Assembly: GCA_903850335.1 (NCBI GenBank)
Contig: CAINLJ010000254.1
Span: 1-44,351, forward strand
DNA length: 44,351 nt
Reading direction: 5' to 3'
From: an uncultured Bacteroidia bacterium
Lineage (GTDB): Bacteria; Bacteroidota; Bacteroidia; Bacteroidales; Prolixibacteraceae
Below the pieces are notes generated by a model. The model saw only the letters and a program-made list of their open reading frames with translations, did no database searches and was not told the DNA's origin. This document shows, one piece after another, positions 1 through 8,163 of this stretch. How positions within the stretch are numbered: the first letter of the stretch is position 1; each line of letters starts with the position of its first letter. The position numbers and the translations under genes were made by a program.

Positions 1-1312
1 CGTTTGTATGGCACAGGGCACAGGCCACGGTGGTATGGGCTCCCGTGAGCGGGAATGTGGTGGTTGTGTTGTGATCAAAGGTCGAACTGGTCCAAACCGT
101 CGTTGTATGACAAAGTTTACAGTCAGTCGGGAATTTGGTTGCCGTATGTGATGGTGTTGTCGTCGCATTGTAATTGGCCATATGACAGCTTGCACAATCA
201 GTTGGTGTTCCACCTGAGAATCCATTTGAATGACATTTAATACATTCTACTTTAATATGACCACCAGTCAGAGGAAAGGATGTACTTATATTATGATCAA
301 AAGTTGCGCTAGTCCAGGAATCTTCTGTGTGACACAAAATGCAATCAGTAGGATATTTGGCTGATGCATGTGCAGGTTTTGTAGAATTATTATATTTGTC
401 CAGGTGACAACTTACACATTCTGTCGAAATGCCAGCATAACCTTTCGAATGACAGCTAATACAGCTTACTCCTGAATGAGATCCTTTCAGAGGGAATTTG
501 GTGGCACTCGAATGATCAAATGGTGTAGGAGCCCAGGCTGCCGTTGTATGACATGTTTTGCAATCTGTTGAAAATCTGGCGCTAATGTGATCCGGATTTG
601 TTGATGAATTAAAGTTGTTCGTATGACAACCAATACAGGAAGTGGATGTTCCGCCAGCGTAACCATTTGTATGACAGCTTATACATTCAACAGTAATGTG
701 GGCTCCTGTCAATGGGAAAACTGTCCCGGTATTGTGATTGAAAACTGTTGATTTCCACCCGTTATCGGAATGACAAAGAAAACAGTCCATGGGAAAACTA
801 CTTTTAACATGTGAAGGTGATGTCGTTGCATTAAACTGTGCCATATGACAATCTGAGCATTGGGTCCCCATCGGATCATAACGAAGCAATGAAGCTGATT
901 TATGACATTGATAACAATCAAGTTTTTCATGCAATCCTGTTAAAGGGAATCTGGTTAAGCCGTGAATTTTAATTATATTTTCGACATGCCATGACTGTGG
1001 GGTATGGCATCGTTCACAGTCTTGCCCGACAGTTAACTGATGAACATCATTATGACATGAGATGCACGTGGATTTTGTGTTTGAAAACACAAGATCAATG
1101 TGACATTTTCTACATTCAGGTTTTGTGTGTTGCCCGATTAATTTAAAATTCGTTTTTGAATGATCAAAAGAAATGCTATCGATGTTAACTGTCCAGTCTT
1201 TTGAATTATGACAAACACTACATTCAAAAGCTAAATTATCCCCATGCGGAGATTTAGCTAATAAATTAACCGATAATAGCGTAGTCGCAATTAATATAAT
1301 AAGTCTGTACAT
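1..1312 (-). CDS. Giant multihaem c-type cytochrome, C-terminus beyond window edge
   Basis: An open frame of 437 codons starts at an ATG at 1310-1312 and runs off the left edge. A hydrophobic signal peptide of about 20 residues is followed by the same SPHGD start as the 40-haem paralogue at 3538-6516. Seventeen CxxCH haem-binding motifs are visible. Six lie in the first 156 residues, at the same residue positions as in the paralogue. The rest lie in three complete units of 73-74 residues (three motifs each, from residue 177) and part of a fourth. Each unit also carries non-motif histidines in FxH, GxH and NPxH/KPxH contexts, suitable as distal axial ligands. I infer an exported electron-transfer protein. 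It is separated from the upstream barrel gene by about 520 nt and probably has its own promoter. The total haem number is unknown because the gene is truncated by the window. Confidence 0.93.
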   Translation of the reverse strand, partial: MYRLIILIATTLLSVNLLAKSPHGDNLAFECSVCHNSKDWTVNIDSISFDHSKTNFKLIGQHTKPECRKCHIDLVFSNTKSTCISCHNDVHQLTVGQDCERCHTPQSWHVENIIKIHGLTRFPLTGLHEKLDCYQCHKSASLLRYDPMGTQCSDCHMAQFNATTSPSHVKSSFPMDCFLCHSDNGWKSTVFNHNTGTVFPLTGAHITVECISCHTNGYAGGTSTSCIGCHTNNFNSSTNPDHISARFSTDCKTCHTTAAWAPTPFDHSSATKFPLKGSHSGVSCISCHSKGYAGISTECVSCHLDKYNNSTKPAHASAKYPTDCILCHTEDSWTSATFDHNISTSFPLTGGHIKVECIKCHSNGFSGGTPTDCASCHMANYNATTTPSHTATKFPTDCKLCHTTTVWTSSTFDHNTTTTFPLTGAHTTVACALCHTN

Positions 1313-1649
1313 TATTCTACATTTTTATTCTAACTGAATAAAGAATCTTGGCCAGTATGATAATTCCGCCCAATTTATATGGAAGAAATCTATGCCGAAA
1401 ATATATACTTATGATGTTAAATCTAAGTTTTCATAGGATTGTTACGGCATTTAGCGCAGTTTATATTTAATCTTAATACAATTATGAACCTAATTTCTAT
1501 AAATCTTTGATTATCAAGAACTATAATAGTAATTCAAATGATATAGTTATTTCTATAAAATCCTGTGAAATTTTCAGTTTAGTTAAGTTAACGTAAAAAA
1601 ATAGTAATATGAATTTCAGACTTATTGATTTCAAAAATCTAATAAGTTT

Positions 1650-1683
1650 CAAACGTAATTCAATACTAGAATTTTGAGACAAA
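1650..1683 (-). promoter_or_regulatory. Candidate Bacteroidota-type promoter for the truncated cytochrome gene
   Basis: On the minus strand, TTTG at 1683-1680 is followed after 22 nt by TACGTTTG at 1657-1650. This matches the Bacteroidota -33 TTTG / -7 TAnnTTTG pattern, though the spacer is one base longer than the usual 19-21. Such motifs are short and the region is AT-rich, so a chance match is possible. Confidence 0.35.
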
Positions 1684-1805
1684 TTCTAAGTTGGACAATA
1701 ATAGTTTAAAGTTCATATTTATTTGTATGTTAAACTATTGACCCAATAGCATTTTATAAAATAGAAAAATAGTCGGAATTGCAGGATTCAAATTGCAACC
1801 CTATC

Positions 1806-1832
1806 ATTTTTAGCAATTTTTCAGCTAAAAAT
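1806..1832 (-). terminator. Weak hairpin after the barrel gene
   Basis: ATTTTTAGC at 1806-1814 and its reverse complement at 1824-1832 form a 9-bp stem with a 9-nt loop, directly after the stop codon at 1834-1836. The stem is AT-rich and no clear T-run follows on the minus strand, so the terminator call is tentative. Confidence 0.35.
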
Positions 1833-1833
1833 G

Positions 1834-3534
1834 CTATAAAATTCTTGCTTTTTGCTGTATTCTATAGCTTGACCGGGTTCCACTGCCACCGATTCGGTGT
1901 ATCAGACTTATATAAATACGTCCGTAGTTATTAGTCGTCTCATGCGTAGCCTCGAAGTCTGCAGAAAGTGTTAGTTTTTTTGCTATCCGCCAGGAAAGAC
2001 TTAATTCTCCAATATCTTGTCTTAATGTTGTATGCGAATTCTTGTAAGTATAATTCACGATTCTGTATTGTAATTCGGTATATACCTTTCCCTTGAAAAG
2101 ATCACGCGATAGCGACATTCCGTAAACCATCCCATCAATATAGCCTGATTTTAAGAGAGTTACATTAAAGGTAAGAGAAGACAAAATCAAAGGCACCTGA
2201 CTATAACTTAAATAACTATATGCGTTGATGCTGGGAGTAGGGTCTGATTTTTGAAAACGATATCCACCTGACCCTCCCCAGTTAATATATTTAGTTGGAC
2301 GATAATTGAACTGAAATCGCAGACCCTGTCTTGTTTCCTTATCTATAATACTATCTATTTGATTTTTAAATGTTTCGTAATAGTATACATTCTTTCTGGC
2401 ATCATAGGATACAAATACAGAAAGTTTTTTCCAGGGTTTATATCTTAACGAAATATAGGTACTTGTCAGATCAAGAGTATTAGTCGGTTGAAGATTTTTT
2501 AAGGTGTAAAAATCAAATTCAAATGAACAGAAGAAATCAAGCTTCTTTATAAGAGAATTACTGTGTTGAAAATAGGCAAAACGACGGTCCGTCTTGAATT
2601 TATTCATCTGATCGAAAAAGGCAAATGAAGTTTGCATATTTCCGTTTTCCTTTTGAATGTTATGTGCTGCAAATAATCCAAACTGCATGAGTTTTGGATT
2701 AAAGCTGTAATCGAAAAAGTCAGGTCTTGATCCAATTACAGAACCATATGTGAAATTTTTATGGGTCGTTTCAAAATGTATCCCGTCCACAGCTCCCACA
2801 TTTGCCATGTTCAAATTTACTTTACGTCCAAATGTTATATTTGTAGCTAAACTTAAATCATATTTAAGTGCTAAACTATATATTTTCAAGTATTTATTGA
2901 GATCATTGCCAATCTTGCTTAACTCGTCCGACTTGTGAGTTAACGATACATATGTCTCCAATGAAAATTTGGAGTCCTTAATATGATTAGCATTGAATGA
3001 TACATTATACCTGTATCTTTGATCCGTATTGGCGCTGGTCAATGTTGAATAGGTAGATATTGCAATCCGACCATCCGTCTGGGCCCTTTCGGCCCGTCCT
3101 AAAGCCATTTTTGGAATCGCGCTAATTGCCTGATCATTTACAGAAGTTGTGGCATTTAAATCTTTCGGTAGTAATTTTTCTTTTCTTGGTTCAACGGTAA
3201 TTTTCCCAAATATTGGTGTAGATATGACCAGAGAAATCTTTCCTAAAACTGTTCCAACACAAGAAACGGATGAAAGATTGGAAACTTTTATTGCCGGAAT
3301 CAGAATATTATTTCGTGCAATGAATAAAGTATCATCAACATGAAGTCCTTCTGTACTTGCGAATTTTACATAGACATTTTGAGAACTCAAATAAGAAATG
3401 GTTCCTTTTATAACAACTTCGTTGGATGTTTGTGCAAACATTTCAGATGTTAGGCAAATAGTTAGAATAATGAAAAAACATAGCTTCATATTCTTATGTA
3501 TTTGTGATAAAAATCTCATTATAACCTTAATCAT
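1834..3534 (-). CDS. Outer-membrane beta-barrel protein in the multihaem cytochrome locus
   Basis: 566 residues. A signal peptide (hydrophobic stretch about residues 17-34, ending in FAQ) is followed by a small beta-rich domain of about 100 residues (VVIKG...VDDTL...). From about residue 150 to the C-terminus the sequence alternates hydrophobic and polar residues with many aromatics, as in a transmembrane beta-barrel. No CxxCH motif is present. It starts 3 nt after the stop of the 40-haem cytochrome, so translation is very likely coupled. The start is uncertain: ATG at 3534 is the longest, but ATG at codon 6 has AAGG six bases upstream and ATG at codon 16 also keeps the signal peptide. By position it could be the porin partner of an outer-membrane cytochrome conduit (the MtrB/PioB role). 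I see no direct sequence similarity to MtrB, so that role is inferred. Confidence 0.8.
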   Translation of the reverse strand: MIKVIMRFLSQIHKNMKLCFFIILTICLTSEMFAQTSNEVVIKGTISYLSSQNVYVKFASTEGLHVDDTLFIARNNILIPAIKVSNLSSVSCVGTVLGKISLVISTPIFGKITVEPRKEKLLPKDLNATTSVNDQAISAIPKMALGRAERAQTDGRIAISTYSTLTSANTDQRYRYNVSFNANHIKDSKFSLETYVSLTHKSDELSKIGNDLNKYLKIYSLALKYDLSLATNITFGRKVNLNMANVGAVDGIHFETTHKNFTYGSVIGSRPDFFDYSFNPKLMQFGLFAAHNIQKENGNMQTSFAFFDQMNKFKTDRRFAYFQHSNSLIKKLDFFCSFEFDFYTLKNLQPTNTLDLTSTYISLRYKPWKKLSVFVSYDARKNVYYYETFKNQIDSIIDKETRQGLRFQFNYRPTKYINWGGSGGYRFQKSDPTPSINAYSYLSYSQVPLILSSLTFNVTLLKSGYIDGMVYGMSLSRDLFKGKVYTELQYRIVNYTYKNSHTTLRQDIGELSLSWRIAKKLTLSADFEATHETTNNYGRIYISLIHRIGGSGTRSSYRIQQKARIL

Positions 3535-3537
3535 TTA

Positions 3538-6516
3538 CTATACTTTAGGATGACAGGAAAAGCAATTTGTACTGTTATAAACATATCCGGTTTTCCCTTT
3601 ATGTGCTGAATCCATTGATGCCTGATTGTGGGTATGGCATAACAAACAATTGAATACGGCAAAATTTGCAGGATTAGTATGACATTCACTGCACAAGGTC
3701 CATTGACCTTTATGTCTTCCACTGTAGACTTTAAAGTACTGGGTGTCGTGATCAAATGTTGAAGTAGTCCAGACAGTTGTAGTATGACATGACTCACAAT
3801 TAGTGGGAAATTTAGCTGTGGCATGCGCCGGATTCGTTGTTGAATTATATGCAGACTGGTGACAACTTACGCATGCAGTTGAAATACCAACATAACCTCC
3901 TGAATGACAACTTATACAGGTTAAGCCTACATGTGACCCTGTTAAAGGGAATGTTGTTCCTGTACTATGATTAAAAGTTGCAGGACTCCATGCTACCATA
4001 GAATGACACGTCTTACAATCGGTTGAAAACTTAGCAGCCACATGTCCGGGATTAGTTGTTGCATTGTAATTTGTAAGGTGACAACTAACGCAGGTGGTTG
4101 GAATACCTGCATAACCTGCTGTATGACAACTTATACAAGAAACACCAACATGTGCATCCGTTAATGGGAAAGTTGTGCTCGTATTGTGATTAAATGTTGA
4201 CGGTGTCCAGGCAGTTGATGTATGACAAGTCTCGCAGGTAGTAGGAAATTTCGCCGCAACATGAGACGGGTTAGTTGAAGCATTGTATTTTGCCATGTGA
4301 CAACTTACACAGGTTGTAGGTATTTGAGTATAACCTGTCGTATGACAATTGGCACAGCTTACTGAAATATGGGCTCCTGTTAATGGAAAAGTTGTGCTGG
4401 TATTATGATTGAATGTGGATGGTACCCATGCTGTAGTGGAATGACATGTTTCGCACGTATTAGGAAATTTCGCCGTGGAATGCACGGGATTGGTGGTGGA
4501 ATTATAATTTGTTAAATGGCAACTGACACATGTAGTTGATATTGCAGTATAACCACTTGTGTGGCAGGAAACGCATGCTACACTTGTGTGAGCCCCTGTA
4601 AGCGGAAAGGAAGTGCTTGTATTATGATTAAATGTTGAAGGTGACCAGGCTGTTGTAGTGTGGCATAACTTGCAGTCCGTAGAATATTTTAACTGAACAT
4701 GGGATGGGTTTGTTGTGGCATTGAAATTCGTTAAATGGCAGCTTACACAAGTGGATGAAATATTTGTATAACCGTTTGAGTGGCAACTATTACAGGACAC
4801 TCCAATATGTGCCCCTGAGAGTGCAAAAGTCGTAGAAGTATTATGGTTAAAGGTTGACGGGACCCATGCCGAAGTAGTATGACATGTTTCACATGTAGTA
4901 GGAAATTTCGCTGTGGAGTGTATAGGATTGGTTGTCGAATTATAATTTGTCAAATGGCAACTGACACATGCAGTTGATATTGCAGTATAACCACTAGAAT
5001 GGCAGGTAACACACGCCACACTTGTATGAGCCCCGGTAAGCGGAAATGAAGTGCCTGTATTATGATTAAAAGTTGAAGGTGACCAGGCAGTCGAATTATG
5101 GCATATTTTACAGTCAGTAGAATATTTTAACTGAACATGTGACGGATTAACCGTAGCATTGAAATTTGTTAAATGACAACTCACACAGGTAGAAGCAATA
5201 TTTGTATACCCGTTTGTATGACAACTGATGCACGAAACGCCAATATGAGCTCCGGAAAGCGCAAAAGTCGTTGATGTATTATGATTAAAAGTTGAAGGAA
5301 CCCAGTTATTTACCGTGTGACATGTTTCACACGAAGTCGGAAATTTTGCAGCTAAATGGTCTGGATTTTTTGCTGTATTGTAATTGGTCATGTGACAACC
5401 GGCGCAGGTTGTCGGAGTTCCGGAATACCCATTTGCATGACAACTTGTGCATGTTACCCCGATATGTGATCCTGTAAGTGGGAAAGTAGTCGATTTGTTG
5501 TGATCAAATGTCGCCGGACTCCAGGCTGTCGTAGTATGACATGTCTTGCAATCTGTCGAAAACTTGGCTGTTACGTGATTTGGATTAGTCGTTGAATTGA
5601 AATTTATTAAATGACAACTGACACAGTCAGTAGAAGTCCCAACATAAGTCTTTGAATGACAGCTAATACATTCAACGCCAACATGCCCGCCAGTTAATGG
5701 GAACGACGTTGCCGTGTTGTGATTGTAACTGGATGGTTTCCAGGCTACCTCGGAGTGACATATCTTGCAGTCCGTAGAAAATTTTGCTCCTGTGTGCGAC
5801 GGATTTGTTGTTGAATTGAAAATCGTTTGATGGCAACTTACGCATAAAGTGGATGTTGAAGTATACCCCTTCGAATGACAACTAATACATTCGACGCCAA
5901 GATGTCCATCTTTAAGTGGAAAAGTTGTATTTATGTTATGATTAAATTTGGCTGGTTGCCAACCCAATTCCGAATGACAAAAGAAACAATCAGTTGGATA
6001 TTTTGAAAGAATATGAGAAGGTTGTGAACTGGCATTATAATCTTTCATGTGACAATCTGAGCATAGTGTTCCCATAGGGTCAAACCGTAAAAGCGAAGCA
6101 GATTTGTGACATTGGTAACAATCTGCCTGAGCATGACGCCCTTGTAGTGGAAATCTGCTAAGCTGATGGATTTCAGTTATGTTTTGTACAATCCATGATC
6201 TGGGCGTATGACATCTCTCGCAATCCTGACCTACAGTTTGCTGATGCATATCCTTATGACACGAAAGACAAGTCTGTTTTGCATTAGAAAATACAAGATC
6301 CACATGACACAATTTGCAATCAACGGTTATATGGTTGCCAACTAATGGATAACCTGTTTGATTGTGATTGAACGAGGAATTTTCGCCCTTAAAGGCCCAG
6401 TTCTCCGGACTATGACACACATCACACTTTATATTAAGCTTATCTCCATGTGGAGATTGAGCGAATAAGTTGAAAGTCAATAATAAACCTATGATTTGCG
6501 ATGACAATCTGAGCAT
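3538..6516 (-). CDS. 40-haem c-type cytochrome built of ten tandem trihaem repeats
   Basis: 992 residues with a signal peptide (residues 1-20, ending LFAQ). I count 40 CxxCH motifs: six in an N-terminal module (to about residue 156), thirty in ten tandem units of exactly 73 residues (177-906), and four in a C-terminal cap (907-989). Each unit has the plan CxxCH - FxHN - FxLxxxH - CxxCH - CxxCH - NPxH, giving one extra conserved histidine per haem. This is what bis-histidine ligation would need. The protein must be exported and matured by a cytochrome c biogenesis system, none of which lies in this window. Its start overlaps the end of the 20-haem gene by 28 nt, and the barrel gene follows after 3 nt, so the three are probably one operon. 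A role in periplasmic or cell-surface electron transfer is inferred. The physiological partner cannot be read from the sequence. Confidence 0.96.
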   Translation of the reverse strand: MLRLSSQIIGLLLTFNLFAQSPHGDKLNIKCDVCHSPENWAFKGENSSFNHNQTGYPLVGNHITVDCKLCHVDLVFSNAKQTCLSCHKDMHQQTVGQDCERCHTPRSWIVQNITEIHQLSRFPLQGRHAQADCYQCHKSASLLRFDPMGTLCSDCHMKDYNASSQPSHILSKYPTDCFFCHSELGWQPAKFNHNINTTFPLKDGHLGVECISCHSKGYTSTSTLCVSCHQTIFNSTTNPSHTGAKFSTDCKICHSEVAWKPSSYNHNTATSFPLTGGHVGVECISCHSKTYVGTSTDCVSCHLINFNSTTNPNHVTAKFSTDCKTCHTTTAWSPATFDHNKSTTFPLTGSHIGVTCTSCHANGYSGTPTTCAGCHMTNYNTAKNPDHLAAKFPTSCETCHTVNNWVPSTFNHNTSTTFALSGAHIGVSCISCHTNGYTNIASTCVSCHLTNFNATVNPSHVQLKYSTDCKICHNSTAWSPSTFNHNTGTSFPLTGAHTSVACVTCHSSGYTAISTACVSCHLTNYNSTTNPIHSTAKFPTTCETCHTTSAWVPSTFNHNTSTTFALSGAHIGVSCNSCHSNGYTNISSTCVSCHLTNFNATTNPSHVQLKYSTDCKLCHTTTAWSPSTFNHNTSTSFPLTGAHTSVACVSCHTSGYTAISTTCVSCHLTNYNSTTNPVHSTAKFPNTCETCHSTTAWVPSTFNHNTSTTFPLTGAHISVSCANCHTTGYTQIPTTCVSCHMAKYNASTNPSHVAAKFPTTCETCHTSTAWTPSTFNHNTSTTFPLTDAHVGVSCISCHTAGYAGIPTTCVSCHLTNYNATTNPGHVAAKFSTDCKTCHSMVAWSPATFNHSTGTTFPLTGSHVGLTCISCHSGGYVGISTACVSCHQSAYNSTTNPAHATAKFPTNCESCHTTTVWTTSTFDHDTQYFKVYSGRHKGQWTLCSECHTNPANFAVFNCLLCHTHNQASMDSAHKGKTGYVYNSTNCFSCHPKV
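3799..5988 (-). repeat. Ten tandem 219-bp units encoding 73-residue trihaem modules
   Basis: Residues 177-906 of the 40-haem cytochrome divide into ten units of exactly 73 codons, each beginning with CxxCH. Counting back from the C-terminus places the next motif at residue 907, so no unit has gained or lost a residue. Units 4-5 (4894-5331) and 6-7 (4456-4893) resemble each other more than their direct neighbours, showing a later duplication of a two-unit block. Confidence 0.93.
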
Positions 6517-8114
6517 AATAATTGATTGTTTTTGTATTCAATATATTTCTCGTTTTCAGTGACAACCACCTTGTGGCATTTTTCACAGTTCACTTTCGCG
6601 TGAGCTCCTTCGAGTTTAAACCTCGCAGAATTATGATTAAAAATATTTTTTTTCCAGTCCGTTTGTTCATGACATCTCAAACAATCTGTTTTGCCATTCG
6701 TATCAAATTGACTACCGTGAATGTTCTTATGACATCCGGCACATTCTTTTGAAAGACCTTCAAATTTTTGTATTACTAAACCTGTTTCATTGTTCTTAAA
6801 ATGACACACGGTACATGATTTTCCGATATGAACTCCCTCCAGTTTAAAATCGGTACCGGAATGATCAAAATTGATCGTTCTCCAGCTATTAACGGTATGA
6901 CATTTAGTGCATTCTGATTTGGGATAGTACTTTTCCCGAATAAAACCCTTGTGTTTATCCTCATGGCAATCTATACATGCTTTGCCGGTATTTACAAATG
7001 TCCAGATTTCTTGTTTTTTATGACACAATATGCATGGTGTAGCAATATGGGCTCCTTCGAGTCTGAATTCTGATGTATTATGCCTTTCAATTGTATAAAG
7101 TGTCTCAGTAAATCCTGAATTGTCGTGACATTGATCACAATCGGGAAGAATGCCATTTTTGCTAAATTCATTTTTGTGAAAATCAATGTGACAATCAGAA
7201 CAATGATCTGATTTAATTGGATCAATAAGGTTTTTTTTGTGACATTTTTTGCAATCCAGATTCTGATGTTTCCCAAGAAGCTTAAAGTCTGTTTTGTCAT
7301 GGTCGAAATTTCCATTGTCTTTCTTAACATGAAATGATTCTTCAGAATGACATTTTTTGCAATTCTGCCCAAACTTATCTTCATGAACATCTTTATGGCA
7401 ACTTGTACAATTGTTAAACAATATTCCTTCCCATTGTGGCTGTGATTTGCCATTTATAACCATCGGTTTGTGGCATTTTTCGCAACTCACAGTCTTGTGT
7501 TTGCCAAGTAAGGGAAATTTTGATGTGTTGTGGTTGAACCCTTCAGCTTTCTTAAACGTATCAAACCCATGACAATTGAGGCAGTTAGGTGACATTTTAC
7601 CCTTGTGAAAGTCTTCATGACAGGAAAGGCATTCTCTGCTAAGTCCTAAATAAGTTGAATTTTTTTTCTTCAATTCAGGATCCTTAATGAAAGCAGCCTT
7701 ATGACATGAACTGCAGTTACAAGCTTTGCAGTCTTCTTTTGAATGCGCTCCTTTTAATTCAAATCCTGTTTTTAAGTGATCGAAGGTTGTCTTTTCAAAT
7801 TTTAGCATCTTAAAATTAAGACCGTGGTGATCATTGTGACAAATAAAGCAATCCTTTGCAATTACTTCATTTGATGAATGATACCCCTTCTTAGAGCTGA
7901 TCCCTGCCTTAATCTCCTTATGACAGTCAAGACATTTTTCTTTTGTTACTTTATTACCCAGATCATGACATTTTGTACAATTGCTGACCCCTTCAAGAAA
8001 CGAATGCGATTTACTTAGCTCTCCAGGCGAGATCTGAGCTGCCGCATTTGAAAATATCGCGAACAATAAAAAGAAAAATAGTATTTGTGCAGAAATTCTC
8101 ATAAAAATGGTCAA
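6489..8114 (-). CDS. 20-haem c-type cytochrome
   Basis: 541 residues. A signal peptide (about residues 1-27, ending NAAAQ) is followed by 20 CxxCH motifs. One is embedded in the compact sequence CKACNCSSCH. From about residue 170 the protein shows a looser repeat of about 75-95 residues: CxxCH, then FxH..F.L.G.H..xxCxxCH, then CxxCH..xH. This is the same building plan as the 40-haem protein but with variable, lysine-rich linkers. The extra histidines in FxH, GxH and CHxDxH contexts could be distal haem ligands. The last haem motif (CSDCH) and the stop lie inside the first codons of the downstream 40-haem gene. It is 49 nt downstream of the ferredoxin/FAD oxidoreductase. It is likely a periplasmic electron shuttle between the inner-membrane module and the larger cytochromes (inference). 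Confidence 0.95.
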   Translation of the reverse strand: MTIFMRISAQILFFFLLFAIFSNAAAQISPGELSKSHSFLEGVSNCTKCHDLGNKVTKEKCLDCHKEIKAGISSKKGYHSSNEVIAKDCFICHNDHHGLNFKMLKFEKTTFDHLKTGFELKGAHSKEDCKACNCSSCHKAAFIKDPELKKKNSTYLGLSRECLSCHEDFHKGKMSPNCLNCHGFDTFKKAEGFNHNTSKFPLLGKHKTVSCEKCHKPMVINGKSQPQWEGILFNNCTSCHKDVHEDKFGQNCKKCHSEESFHVKKDNGNFDHDKTDFKLLGKHQNLDCKKCHKKNLIDPIKSDHCSDCHIDFHKNEFSKNGILPDCDQCHDNSGFTETLYTIERHNTSEFRLEGAHIATPCILCHKKQEIWTFVNTGKACIDCHEDKHKGFIREKYYPKSECTKCHTVNSWRTINFDHSGTDFKLEGVHIGKSCTVCHFKNNETGLVIQKFEGLSKECAGCHKNIHGSQFDTNGKTDCLRCHEQTDWKKNIFNHNSARFKLEGAHAKVNCEKCHKVVVTENEKYIEYKNNQLLCSDCHRKS

Positions 8115-8163
8115 AGATTTATTTTTTTGCTAAAATGAGCAGATGATTTAAAGATTTAATAAA

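Larger units (their letters stand above)
1313..1833. other. 520-nt non-coding gap upstream of the truncated cytochrome
   Basis: Very AT-rich, with no supportable ORF and no tRNA-like fold that I could close. It holds a candidate Bacteroidota promoter reading leftwards (1650-1683) and a hairpin just downstream of the barrel gene (1806-1832). If that promoter is real, the leader of the cytochrome at 1-1312 would be about 330 nt long. Confidence 0.6.

Noticed and set aside
1780-1805. GGATTCAAATTGCAACCC resembling a tRNA T-arm
   Set aside because: No acceptor, D or anticodon stem can be closed around it.
5292-5881. Small ORFs on both strands inside the cytochrome genes
   Set aside because: They exist only as shadows of the repetitive coding sequence, with no start signal and no recognisable protein.
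3538-6516. Regular repeats resembling a CRISPR array
   Set aside because: The 219-bp period is a coding repeat with constant codon frame and haem motifs; there are no short identical repeats with unique spacers.
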